Shown here: piece after piece, positions 1 through 6,695 of the stretch
Numbering within the stretch: the stretch's first letter is position 1
Layout: every line of letters begins with the position of its first letter
Origin: Clostridium sp. CAG:632
GTDB taxonomy: Bacteria; Bacillota; Clostridia; Lachnospirales; Lachnospiraceae
Assembly: GCA_000431515.1 (NCBI GenBank)
Contig: HF991340.1
Coordinates: 8,728 to 22,529, forward strand
Length of the DNA stretch: 13,802 nucleotides
Reading direction: 5' to 3'
Translations under genes and position numbers: made by a program
The notes under the pieces: model-generated
Database searches by the model: none
What the model was told of the DNA's origin: nothing
What the model saw: only the letters and a program-made list of their open reading frames with translations

Positions 1-669
1 GTGGCAGATTATCCGATATATGGAATTACAGCCAATATTAATGCATTTGCACTGGGAGCAAAATTCGTAAATCCGCGTGCAAAGGTATATCTGGAGTGGT
101 CTACGATGAAGGACCACGATATTTATAAGACGTTCTGGGAGCAGCAGGTGTCTTATGTGTCCAATCAGGACATGATCACACCGCAGAATGCATCCCGTCA
201 GTTCGGACTGTATCATATTGACAATGATGTGATCACGAATCTGGTCATGCCGGTTTGGAACTGGGGTGTATTTTATGAGAAGCTTTTGCAGAGCATCATG
301 AGTGGTTCCTGGAAAAAGGAGGACGCAAAAGAAGGAGCAAAAGCGTTGAACTACTGGTGGGGAATGTCTGCCGGAGTCATTGATATTATTTGTTCTCAGA
401 ACCTGCCGGCATCGACCAGACAGCTGGTAGGACTGCTGAAACAGCTGATCTGCAAGGGTGAGCTGACACCGTTTGATGGTGAGATTATAGCACAGGACGG
501 AATCGTGAAGAGCAAGTCCGGAGAACGGATGAGTCCGGAAGAGATAGTAACTATGGACTGGTTGGTAGACAATGTGATCGGCATTATACCAACTGTAGAT
601 GAACTCAATGAACAGGCCCAGCCGGTGGTTATGATGCAGGGTGTTGCTACGAGTAAGAAGGAAGAATAA
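1..669 (+). CDS. BMP-family ABC transporter substrate-binding protein, C-terminal part (5' truncated)
   Basis: The frame is open from the first base, and the initial GTG is most likely an internal valine because BMP (PnrA/Med-like) lipoproteins are usually about 350 residues or more and begin with a lipoprotein signal that is absent here. The visible 222 residues start at the family's 'DYPIYG' segment and contain 'NINAFALGAKFVNPRAKV', typical of the lobe that closes over the ligand. Family members bind nucleosides or related solutes outside the membrane for an ABC importer. The ligand cannot be told from this fragment, and no permease or ATPase gene is visible, so any partners would lie upstream. 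The C-terminal stretch ends in a short charged tail. The stop lies one base before the next gene's start codon (TAA, one base, ATG), suggesting cotranscription. The family call is fairly secure and the substrate unknown. Confidence 0.82.
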   Translation: MADYPIYGITANINAFALGAKFVNPRAKVYLEWSTMKDHDIYKTFWEQQVSYVSNQDMITPQNASRQFGLYHIDNDVITNLVMPVWNWGVFYEKLLQSIMSGSWKKEDAKEGAKALNYWWGMSAGVIDIICSQNLPASTRQLVGLLKQLICKGELTPFDGEIIAQDGIVKSKSGERMSPEEIVTMDWLVDNVIGIIPTVDELNEQAQPVVMMQGVATSKKEE

Positions 670-670
670 C

Positions 671-1261
671 ATGCGAATTTTGGTACTGGCAGACATAGAG
701 TCAAAATATTACTGGGATTATTTTGATAAAAGTAAATTAGATGGAATTGATCTGATTCTTTCATGCGGAGATCTGAAACCGGAATATTTATCTTTTCTGG
801 CAACGTTTGCCAAAGTACCGATCCTTTATGTCAGAGGAAATCATGATGACATATATGAGACCCATCCGCCGGATGGATGTATATGCATTGAGGATACGAT
901 TTATACTTACCGGGGTGTCAGGATTCTCGGACTGGGTGGTTCCATCCGTTATAAGCAGGGTAAGAATCAGTATACTCAGGCAGAGATGAGAGGCAGAGTC
1001 CGCCACTTGTGGTGGAAACTGAAGAAAAGCAAAGGAATCGATATTTTGCTGACTCACTCTCCGGCATATCATATCAATGACGGTGAAGACGGACCACATG
1101 AGGGATTTGAAGCATTTGTCCAGATACTGGATACCTACAAGCCGAAATGCTTCATCCATGGTCATGTGCATATGACATATTCGCGTTCTCATAAGCGGGA
1201 AAGCGTGTATCATGATACCAGGATCATTAATGGATTTGAAAAATATATATTTGATTTCTAA
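671..1261 (+). CDS. Metallophosphoesterase family protein (calcineurin-like fold)
   Basis: The 196-residue protein has the core metallophosphoesterase motifs in order: motif I as D8-I-E10, motif II as CGD (D34), motif III as GNHD (N57, H58), motif IV as THS (H129), and motif V as HGHVH (H163, H165, H167). These residues bind a two-metal centre in the family and support hydrolysis of a phosphoester, but the substrate cannot be read from the sequence. Motif I has Glu where the classical motif has His (DxH). The length fits a minimal single-domain cytoplasmic enzyme with no signal peptide. The ATG at 671 is preferred over an in-frame start at 641 because 641 lies inside the preceding gene, while AAGGA sits about 10 bases before 671. 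The start is one base after the previous stop, consistent with translational coupling. Confidence 0.85.
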   Translation: MRILVLADIESKYYWDYFDKSKLDGIDLILSCGDLKPEYLSFLATFAKVPILYVRGNHDDIYETHPPDGCICIEDTIYTYRGVRILGLGGSIRYKQGKNQYTQAEMRGRVRHLWWKLKKSKGIDILLTHSPAYHINDGEDGPHEGFEAFVQILDTYKPKCFIHGHVHMTYSRSHKRESVYHDTRIINGFEKYIFDF

Positions 1262-1277
1262 AGGAGATAGGACAGCT

Positions 1278-1790
1278 ATGATACGAATGGATGAAGAAAT
1301 GGTGATCAATCCGGTGCTGATGCTTGCAATCAGCAGAATGAGAGAGAATGATACACCGGAAACACGGGAAAAAATGTTGAAGGCTATGTTAGAGGCCAAG
1401 TTTCTTGTGCCTTGCCTGATTCAGATGAAGCCGGGAACCGAGACGGAGACAAAGCGGGATACTACAAATACGGTTGTAAACTTTAATATGCTGAAAACCA
1501 CAGATGGTCAGATGTATTTCCTGGCATTTACGGATATGGATTCCCTGAAAAAATGGCAGGATAATCCGAACCAGAATGGTATGGTGATGCGTTTTGAGGA
1601 TATTGCGGATCTTGTATTACGCGCAGGCGATAAGTCGGCAGGATTTGTGCTGAATCCAAAGACAACCAGTCTGGCATTCCAGAGTGCGGCAATTGCGGAT
1701 ATTATGAAAAACAGAAAGCCGGAACATCCGGAAGGAGCCGTACAGGCAATTACTCCGGAAGCGGCAGCAGATATATTAAAGGAAGATTAG
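1278..1790 (+). CDS. SseB-like N-terminal domain protein
   Basis: This is a 170-residue soluble protein. Its layout matches the SseB N-terminal domain: a helical start with 'NPVLMLAISRMRENDTPETRE', a strand segment 'AKFLVPCLI', then 'YFLAFTDMDSLKKWQDNP', in which a value is compared with a per-call limit in related sequences. The family is named for enhanced serine sensitivity in E. coli, but its molecular role is poorly defined, so I give no function. The ATG at 1278 is chosen because AAGGAGAT (1261-1268) lies at good spacing, while the in-frame ATG at 1212 lies within the metallophosphoesterase gene and lacks such a site. The ribosome binding site overlaps the stop codon of the previous gene, so the two are probably translated from one message. 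No membrane segments are seen. Confidence 0.7.
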   Translation: MIRMDEEMVINPVLMLAISRMRENDTPETREKMLKAMLEAKFLVPCLIQMKPGTETETKRDTTNTVVNFNMLKTTDGQMYFLAFTDMDSLKKWQDNPNQNGMVMRFEDIADLVLRAGDKSAGFVLNPKTTSLAFQSAAIADIMKNRKPEHPEGAVQAITPEAAADILKED

Positions 1791-1815
1791 ATTTAGATAA
1801 GGTAGTGATCAGAGA

Positions 1816-2646
1816 ATGAAACTGACTATGTTAGGAACCGGCAATGCTACCGTAACGGAATGCTTTAATACATGTTTTGCATTGACCAACGAAGAGGATT
1901 CCTGTTTTCTGGTAGACACAGGCGGCGGAAACCGAATATTGAAAGTATTGAAGGATGCCCATATTTCGCTGAATCAGATTCATGATATTTTTATCACACA
2001 TGAACATCTGGATCATATACTTGGAATCTTGTGGCTGATCCGGATGATCGGTACGAAAATGAATCAGGGAACGTATGAAGGAACGTTAAGCATTTATTGT
2101 CATATAGAACTGGTTGAAAAAATCTGTATAATGGCAGAGATGACAATTCAGGAAAAAGTATGCAGACATATTGGAAAGGATATATTGTTTGTAGCGATTG
2201 ATACAGGTGAGCAGATGAAGATTCTGGACAGTGATGTGACGTTTTTTGATATTGAGTCAACCAAGGCGAGACAGTTTGGATTCACGCTGGTGACCAAGGA
2301 CGGATTAAAACTGGCATGTCTTGGGGATGAGCCGTATAATCCGTCAAATGAAGTTTTTGTAAGAGATAGTGACTGGCTGATGCATGAGGCGTTCTGTCTG
2401 TATGGAGAAGCGGATAGATTCCATCCTTATGAGAAGCATCACAGTACTGTGCGGGAAGCATGTATGACTGCAGAGGAACTGGCGGTCCCGAATCTGATTT
2501 TATACCATACGGAGGAAACGCATCTGGCGGAACGCAAAGAGCTATATACAGAAGAAGGCAGACAGTTTTATCATGGAAATCTGTGTGTGCCGGATGATAT
2601 GGAGAGTTTTGAACTGAAACGTACATTGAAGTTTCCGGGTGCATGA
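1816..2646 (+). CDS. MBL-fold metallo-hydrolase, RNase Z/arylsulfatase-like
   Basis: The 276-residue protein has a metallo-beta-lactamase fold of the RNase Z-like branch. It shows an opening 'MLGTGNA', the metal motif HEHLDH (H62, H64, D66, H67), a GD motif with D171, 'MHEAF' at 190-194, and 'YHTEE' with H231 near the C-terminus. These supply most ligands of a binuclear zinc site. The motif III histidine expected between the HxHxDH and GD motifs is not obvious: the corresponding place near residue 147 reads 'DIESTKARQFGF', with Glu. The protein may therefore bind metal differently, and I would not call it RNase Z itself. The substrate is unknown. The ribosome binding site is weak (AAGG at 1799-1802), and the 25-base gap to the previous gene suggests the same operon. 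Confidence 0.78.
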   Translation: MKLTMLGTGNATVTECFNTCFALTNEEDSCFLVDTGGGNRILKVLKDAHISLNQIHDIFITHEHLDHILGILWLIRMIGTKMNQGTYEGTLSIYCHIELVEKICIMAEMTIQEKVCRHIGKDILFVAIDTGEQMKILDSDVTFFDIESTKARQFGFTLVTKDGLKLACLGDEPYNPSNEVFVRDSDWLMHEAFCLYGEADRFHPYEKHHSTVREACMTAEELAVPNLILYHTEETHLAERKELYTEEGRQFYHGNLCVPDDMESFELKRTLKFPGA

Positions 2647-2682
2647 TAAAGGATAGCGGCAAAACGTAAGGGGAGGTTTAAA

Positions 2683-3162
2683 ATGGGTAAGATAATTAAG
2701 AAGTGCCTGGCTTGTGGCACCTTAAATGCATATGATGCTGAAGAGTGTAAAAAATGTGAAAGCCCATTACTGGCAGATGTTGATCAGGATGATGAGATTT
2801 TGGCAGTAGATCCGATGGAAGCGGCTCTGTCGGATGCCGTATCAACAGCAGAAGAGATGGAAGATGATCTGGTAGCGCAGATCCTGAAGGAACAGGCGGA
2901 GCATGCAAAACAGATCGTTGCCAAGGAAAAAGAAAAAGAAGAACGGAAGAAAAAGCGGGAGGCCAAAAAGGGAAGCTCCTTTGGTTTCTCAATCGGAGGA
3001 GAAGCTTCCGGTTCCTATAGTTCTTCCGGCAGAATGGAACGATCCGGTGGATTTGGCAGCTTTGGACGGGTGGATGGTCCGCCGAGTACAACCGGCGGAT
3101 TTAAGATCAGTGGCAGCGATGGATTCGTGGCGGGGGGTGAAGGATGGATTCGTGGCGGGTGA
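2683..3162 (+). CDS. Zinc-ribbon protein with Gly/Ser-rich tail, apparently shortened by a frameshift
   Basis: The 159-residue protein begins with a zinc ribbon of four cysteines (C8, C11, C22, C25). An acidic stretch follows, then a Lys/Glu-rich helix at about 65-95 that could form a coiled coil, and a Gly/Ser-rich low-complexity region from 97 to the end. I do not recognise a named family; such proteins may act as adaptors, but that is inference. A good ribosome binding site (GGGGAGG) lies about seven bases before the ATG. The last 14 codons cover a 25-bp tandem duplication (3118-3167). Because 25 is not a multiple of three, the second copy is read in a shifted frame and hits TGA at 3160-3162. 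Removing one copy would restore an open frame to 3262, giving 184 residues. The current C-terminus is probably not ancestral. Confidence 0.72.
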   Translation: MGKIIKKCLACGTLNAYDAEECKKCESPLLADVDQDDEILAVDPMEAALSDAVSTAEEMEDDLVAQILKEQAEHAKQIVAKEKEKEERKKKREAKKGSSFGFSIGGEASGSYSSSGRMERSGGFGSFGRVDGPPSTTGGFKISGSDGFVAGGEGWIRGG

Positions 3163-3167
3163 TGAAG
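3118..3167 (+). repeat. 25-bp imperfect tandem duplication inside the zinc-ribbon gene
   Basis: Two adjacent 25-base units, 3118-3142 and 3143-3167, both begin GATGGATTCGTGGCGGG and both end in TGAAG. They differ at only two bases (unit positions 18 and 20). The unit length shifts the frame by one, so the second copy is read out of register and the gene ends early. The two mismatches suggest the duplication is not brand new, or that the extra copy has been drifting. Confidence 0.9.
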
Positions 3168-3262
3168 ATGAACCGGGAAGAGTTCATTTTAACGGGTCTC
3201 TTCGTATGCAGGCAATCCGGAAAAGCCAGGCACAGAACAGGACAGAAAATGATGAAAATTAA
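3143..3262 (+). pseudogene. Displaced C-terminal coding remnant of the zinc-ribbon gene
   Basis: From the start of the second repeat copy, this frame encodes DGFVAGDEDEPGRVHFNG and continues with a hydrophilic tail to a TAA at 3260-3262. Deleting one 25-base repeat joins it exactly in frame to the upstream gene: (580-25)/3 gives 185 whole codons. In the present sequence it has no start or ribosome binding site of its own and would not be translated without a repeat contraction or a frameshift. It could instead be chance open frame, but the exact frame restoration argues against that. Confidence 0.5.
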
Positions 3263-3315
3263 TCTGTGTTTATGCACAGAGGAAAATAAGTGAATCAAAG
3301 AAAGAAGTGGCAGAA

Positions 3316-4185
3316 ATGAAAATTGGAAGAAATGATCCTTGCTGGTGTGGAAGTGGAAAGAAATATAAGGTGTGTCATATGCAGTTGGATGAAAAGCTGA
3401 ATGCTTATCATCTGAAAGGGGCAAAGATACCGACACATAAGATGATCAAAACACCGGAGCAGATTGAAGGCATCCGAAAAGCCGGTGAAGCAAATACAAT
3501 GGTTCTGGATTATATTGAACCATATGTAAAGGAAGGAATTTCAACCGGAGAGCTGGATCGGCTGATCTACGATTATACATTAAAGATCGGAGGAACTCCG
3601 GCATGCCTGAATTACAAGGGATATCCAAAGAGTGTATGTACTTCTATCGATGATGTGGTTTGCCACGGCATCCCGGATGATAACCGGATCTTAAAATCCG
3701 GAGAGATCATCAATGTGGATTGTACAACGATTTATAACGGATATTTTGGTGATGCGTCCAGAATGTACTGCATTGGAGATGTCAGTCCGGAGAAACGGAA
3801 ACTGGTTGAAGTGACCAAGGAATGTCTGGATATAGGATTTCAGATGGTAAAGCCATGGGCTTTCCTGGGTGATATGGGTGTAGCGGTTAATCATCATGCG
3901 ATGGAGAACGGTTATAGTGTGGTTCGTGAGATCGGTGGCCACGGAGTCGGCGTACAGTTCCATGAGGATCCGTGGGTCAGTCATATCGGTACACCGGGTG
4001 GCGATTACCTGATGGTGCCGGGTATGATCTTTACGATCGAGCCGATGGTAAACATGGGGAAACCGGATGTATGGGAAGATGAAGATGACGGCTGGACGGT
4101 CCGGACAGAGGACGGAAAGCCATCCGCACAGTGGGAATACACGATTCTGGTAACAGAAAACGGTGCAGAGATATTGTCCCATTAG
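3316..4185 (+). CDS. map: Type I methionine aminopeptidase with N-terminal SEC-C zinc motif
   Basis: This enzyme removes the N-terminal methionine from nascent proteins in the cytoplasm. The 289-residue protein starts with a SEC-C-type motif (MKIGRNDPCWCGSGKKYK, with C9, C11, C20 and H21), expected to bind zinc and often assumed to aid ribosome or substrate contact. The pita-bread catalytic domain follows, with the full set of residues: H117 (VCHGIP), D135 (NVD), D146 (GDASR), H209 (GGHGVG), H216 (FHEDP), E242 (TIEPM) and E274 (WEYT). The domain is slightly longer than E. coli MetAP only because of the SEC-C extension. I prefer ATG 3316 because the SEC-C motif normally starts right at Met; an in-frame GTG at 3307 would add three residues. 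The Shine-Dalgarno is weak either way. The 53-base gap after the displaced tail holds a small hairpin but no terminator. Confidence 0.95.
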   Translation: MKIGRNDPCWCGSGKKYKVCHMQLDEKLNAYHLKGAKIPTHKMIKTPEQIEGIRKAGEANTMVLDYIEPYVKEGISTGELDRLIYDYTLKIGGTPACLNYKGYPKSVCTSIDDVVCHGIPDDNRILKSGEIINVDCTTIYNGYFGDASRMYCIGDVSPEKRKLVEVTKECLDIGFQMVKPWAFLGDMGVAVNHHAMENGYSVVREIGGHGVGVQFHEDPWVSHIGTPGGDYLMVPGMIFTIEPMVNMGKPDVWEDEDDGWTVRTEDGKPSAQWEYTILVTENGAEILSH

Positions 4186-4273
4186 GAAGCCACCGGATGA
4201 ATAAGAAAGGCACATATAGGCGAAAGTATACTGCTGAAGCCATATGCGGGGAAAACTCAATGAGGAGGAGACA

Positions 4274-6454
4274 ATGAAGATTTTTCGGGGAATGCGAGGC
4301 AGTATTTTTCTGTTCTCCATGATATATGTTTTGATCGGCATTATTCTGCTGATCGTATCTGATGCACCGATGCTGGCAGTGAGCTATATCTTTTCGGTGC
4401 TGTTGATCGTATCCGGTATTATTCTGGTGATGTACTACATCGGACGGGAAGCACAGCCGGATCAGGAAAGCTATGATCTGGCAGCCGGTATTCTGGCAAC
4501 TGTTGCGGGAATCTATCTGCTGATCTATGCAAAGCTGCTGACACCGTGGATTCCGGCAGTGATGGGAATCCTGGTCATCGTAAGCGGAGTGATCACTTTC
4601 CAGAATGCACTGGATATGCGTAGGTTAAAGCAGGTATTCTGGGCACCGGTATTTCTGATCTCGTTGGCGAGCATAGCATTAGGAGCGGTGATCTTATATT
4701 ATCCGTTCCAGAAGACCAGCAGTCAGCTGCGGGTGATCGGAGCATCGATGTTCTTAAGTGGCGGCATTGATGTGATCACGACCTTATGGCAGACGATGCG
4801 GATCCACGGTGCGCAGGCTGTAACACAGGAAATGAAATCCGCAGTTGTGAAGGTGAAGGATGATGTAGTGGAAACTGCCGTACAGGTAAAAAAAGAAGTT
4901 GCAACCATTACAGAGAACAAGTATAATAAGGCATTGGAAAAAACGAAAGGAAATGGTGATAAAATGGAAGTGATCTATTCAAGTACCAGAAATGCAGCAG
5001 AGACTGCAACCGCATCTCAGGCAATATTAAAAGGACTGGCAGAAAACGGAGGATTATTTGTACCGAATACGATTCCGGCACTGGATGTATCGCTGGAAGC
5101 ACTGTCAAAGATGTCTTATCAGGAGGTTGCATATGAAGTAATGAGCCGTATGCTGACCGACTTTACAGAGGAAGAGTTGAAGCATTGTATTAACAGTGCT
5201 TATGATTCCAAGTTTGATACGACTGAGATTGCACCGCTGCGCAAGGCACATGGTGCGAATTATCTGGAACTGTTCCATGGATCTACCATTGCATTTAAAG
5301 ATATGGCACTGTCGATTCTTCCGTATCTGCTGACAACCTCAGCAAAGAAGAATCATGTAAAGAACGATATTGTGATCCTGACAGCTACCTCCGGTGATAC
5401 CGGTAAGGCAGCATTGGCAGGCTTTGCGGATGTGCCGGGCACAAAGATCATTGTATTCTATCCGAAGAACGGTGTCAGCCCGATCCAGGAGAAGCAGATG
5501 GTAACCCAGAAGGGTGCCAATACAGCCGTTGTAGGAATCATCGGTAACTTCGATGATGCACAGACCGGTGTTAAGAATATGTTTAACGATAAGACTCTGG
5601 CAGAGGAGATGGATGCTGCAAATATGCAGTTCTCATCCGCAAACTCTATCAACATCGGACGTCTGGTACCACAGATGGTATATTATGTATATGCATATTC
5701 CAGACTGGTGGCAGATGGTACGATCAAGGCAGGCGAGAAAATCAATGTTGTTGTGCCGACCGGTAACTTCGGTAATATTCTGGCAGCATATTATGCAAAA
5801 GAGATGGGGCTTCCGATTGCGAAGTTCATCTGTGCTTCTAATGAGAATAAAGTATTGTTTGACTTCTTCCGGACCGGAGAGTATAACAAGAACCGTGAGT
5901 TTATCCTGACAACCTCTCCGTCTATGGATATTCTGATTTCCAGCAATCTGGAGCGTCTGATCTATAAGATCGCAGGCAATGATGCCGCAAAGGATGCAGA
6001 GCTTATGAAAGAATTATCAACCGACGGTACGTATACGATCACGCCGGACATGAAGGAAAAGCTTTCAGAGTTCTACGGTGGTTATGCAACCGAAGAAGAG
6101 ACAGCAGCTACGATTAAGAAGATTTATGAAGAAGACCGGTATATTATTGATACACATACAGCTGTTGCAGCTACTGTTTATGATAAGTATCGCGCAGAGA
6201 CCGGCGATGAAACTCCGACTGTGATCGCATCAACAGCCAGCCCATATAAGTTTACCAGAAGCGTTATGAATGCCATAGATCATTCCTATGATGCCAAGAG
6301 CGATTTTGAGTTGGTAGATGAGTTAAATAAGCTTTCCGGTGTAAAGGTTCCGCAGGCGATTGAGGACATCCGGACAGCTCCGGTGCTTCATGATACCGTA
6401 TGTGACAAGACCGAGATGGAAGCGACCGTTAAGAAGATCCTTAATCTGAAATAG
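4274..6454 (+). CDS. thrC: Fused DUF308/HdeD-like membrane domain plus threonine synthase
   Basis: One open frame of 726 residues. Residues 1-173 hold six hydrophobic helices (about 10-29, 33-56, 68-88, 91-110, 122-143, 153-173), resembling the DUF308/HdeD family. Residues 174-230 form a charged amphipathic helix. From M231 the sequence is a complete threonine synthase of 496 residues, the normal length for the bacterial enzyme, which makes threonine from O-phosphohomoserine with PLP. It shows the opening 'YSSTRN', 'GLAENGGLFVP', the PLP lysine in 'GSTIAFKD' (K112 of the enzyme part), 'TATSGDTGKAAL' and the phosphate loop 'GNFGNILA'. ATG 4274 is chosen for its strong GAGGAGG site; an upstream in-frame ATG at 4244 has none. 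Six helices with a basic N-terminus would leave the enzyme in the cytoplasm. The fusion may be genuine, or may reflect loss of one base before the membrane gene's stop. The ThrC assignment is near certain; the single polypeptide is less sure. Confidence 0.85.
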   Translation: MKIFRGMRGSIFLFSMIYVLIGIILLIVSDAPMLAVSYIFSVLLIVSGIILVMYYIGREAQPDQESYDLAAGILATVAGIYLLIYAKLLTPWIPAVMGILVIVSGVITFQNALDMRRLKQVFWAPVFLISLASIALGAVILYYPFQKTSSQLRVIGASMFLSGGIDVITTLWQTMRIHGAQAVTQEMKSAVVKVKDDVVETAVQVKKEVATITENKYNKALEKTKGNGDKMEVIYSSTRNAAETATASQAILKGLAENGGLFVPNTIPALDVSLEALSKMSYQEVAYEVMSRMLTDFTEEELKHCINSAYDSKFDTTEIAPLRKAHGANYLELFHGSTIAFKDMALSILPYLLTTSAKKNHVKNDIVILTATSGDTGKAALAGFADVPGTKIIVFYPKNGVSPIQEKQMVTQKGANTAVVGIIGNFDDAQTGVKNMFNDKTLAEEMDAANMQFSSANSINIGRLVPQMVYYVYAYSRLVADGTIKAGEKINVVVPTGNFGNILAAYYAKEMGLPIAKFICASNENKVLFDFFRTGEYNKNREFILTTSPSMDILISSNLERLIYKIAGNDAAKDAELMKELSTDGTYTITPDMKEKLSEFYGGYATEEETAATIKKIYEEDRYIIDTHTAVAATVYDKYRAETGDETPTVIASTASPYKFTRSVMNAIDHSYDAKSDFELVDELNKLSGVKVPQAIEDIRTAPVLHDTVCDKTEMEATVKKILNLK
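4938..4966 (+). other. Fusion junction: A6 tract, out-of-frame TGA-TAA pair and internal thrC start
   Basis: An A6 run (4938-4943) lies just before AAAGGA (4946-4951), then TGA (4957-4959) and TAA (4960-4962) in the -1 frame, one A, and ATG 4964, the natural start of threonine synthase. In the current frame the ribosome reads straight through. One extra A, or a -1 slip on the A6 run, would end the membrane protein as '...ALEKNERKW' directly before the thrC start. AAAGGA is about 12 bases from ATG 4964, so internal initiation of free threonine synthase is plausible. Confidence 0.6.
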
Positions 6455-6486
6455 AAGATCAGAAATCAGGAAATTAGATTAAGTGT

Positions 6487-6492
6487 TACAAT
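6487..6492 (+). promoter_or_regulatory. Possible -10 element of the que operon promoter
   Basis: TACAAT at 6487-6492 would place a transcription start near 6499, just ahead of the candidate riboswitch. No convincing -35 hexamer lies 16-18 bases upstream, so this is a tentative call. It is supported mainly by position: no other good promoter is visible between thrC and the leader. Confidence 0.3.
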
Positions 6493-6510
6493 AGTTTGAT
6501 AAAGCATAGC

Positions 6511-6553
6511 AGACAGTTCATTCGTACCTTCCTGTCTATAAGTAAAACCAGGA
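6511..6553 (+). ncRNA. Candidate class-I preQ1 riboswitch
   Basis: A six-base-pair stem AGACAG (6511-6516)/CTGTCT (6532-6537) encloses a loop with TTC and GTACCTT. It is followed by the A-rich tail ATAAGTAAAACCAGGA. Loop bases CCT (6527-6529) can pair with AGG (6550-6552) of the tail, giving the H-type pseudoknot of class-I preQ1 aptamers. The tail resembles the AAAAC-AAGG ending of known type 2 aptamers. It stands in the leader of a queuosine operon, directly before an intrinsic terminator, the expected setting for feedback by preQ1 on transcription. The loop is slightly longer than in minimal examples. The sequence match was judged by eye. Confidence 0.7.
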
Positions 6554-6571
6554 CCGCATACTTTGAGATTC

Positions 6572-6603
6572 AAGGCACATGGGTTCTGCTCACGTGCCTT
6601 TTT
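6572..6603 (+). terminator. Intrinsic terminator/attenuator in the que leader
   Basis: GGCACATGGG (6574-6583) pairs with CTCACGTGCC (6589-6598), with one A-C mismatch and one G-U pair, around a five-base loop, followed by T5 (6599-6603). Flanking AA can pair with the first Ts. It lies about 20 bases after the candidate preQ1 aptamer and 93 bases before queD, which fits a riboswitch-controlled attenuator. It would also stop read-through from thrC, which has no terminator of its own. Confidence 0.8.
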
Positions 6604-6695
6604 ATTATGGCGACGAGGAAAATGCGGCATGCCTGCATGATAGTTATCAAATGCAGCAACAGGGAACGAAGAAAGAAAAGGAGAAAAAGAAAGAT

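Noticed and set aside
1..3. GTG at position 1 as a true start codon
   Set aside because: BMP-family proteins have a long N-terminal lobe and lipoprotein signal before this segment, so the gene is cut by the window edge.
3265..3280. Small hairpin CTGTG-TTTATG-CACAG before map
   Set aside because: The stem is only five base pairs and no T tract follows, so it is not a convincing terminator.
4186..4273. Possible promoter (TATACT) before the membrane/ThrC gene
   Set aside because: No acceptable -35 hexamer stands at the right distance, and the gene spacing fits read-through from map.
6579..6695. N-terminal extension of queD from an in-frame ATG at 6579
   Set aside because: It starts inside the attenuator hairpin, has no ribosome binding site, and would add a lysine-rich leader absent from the QueD fold.
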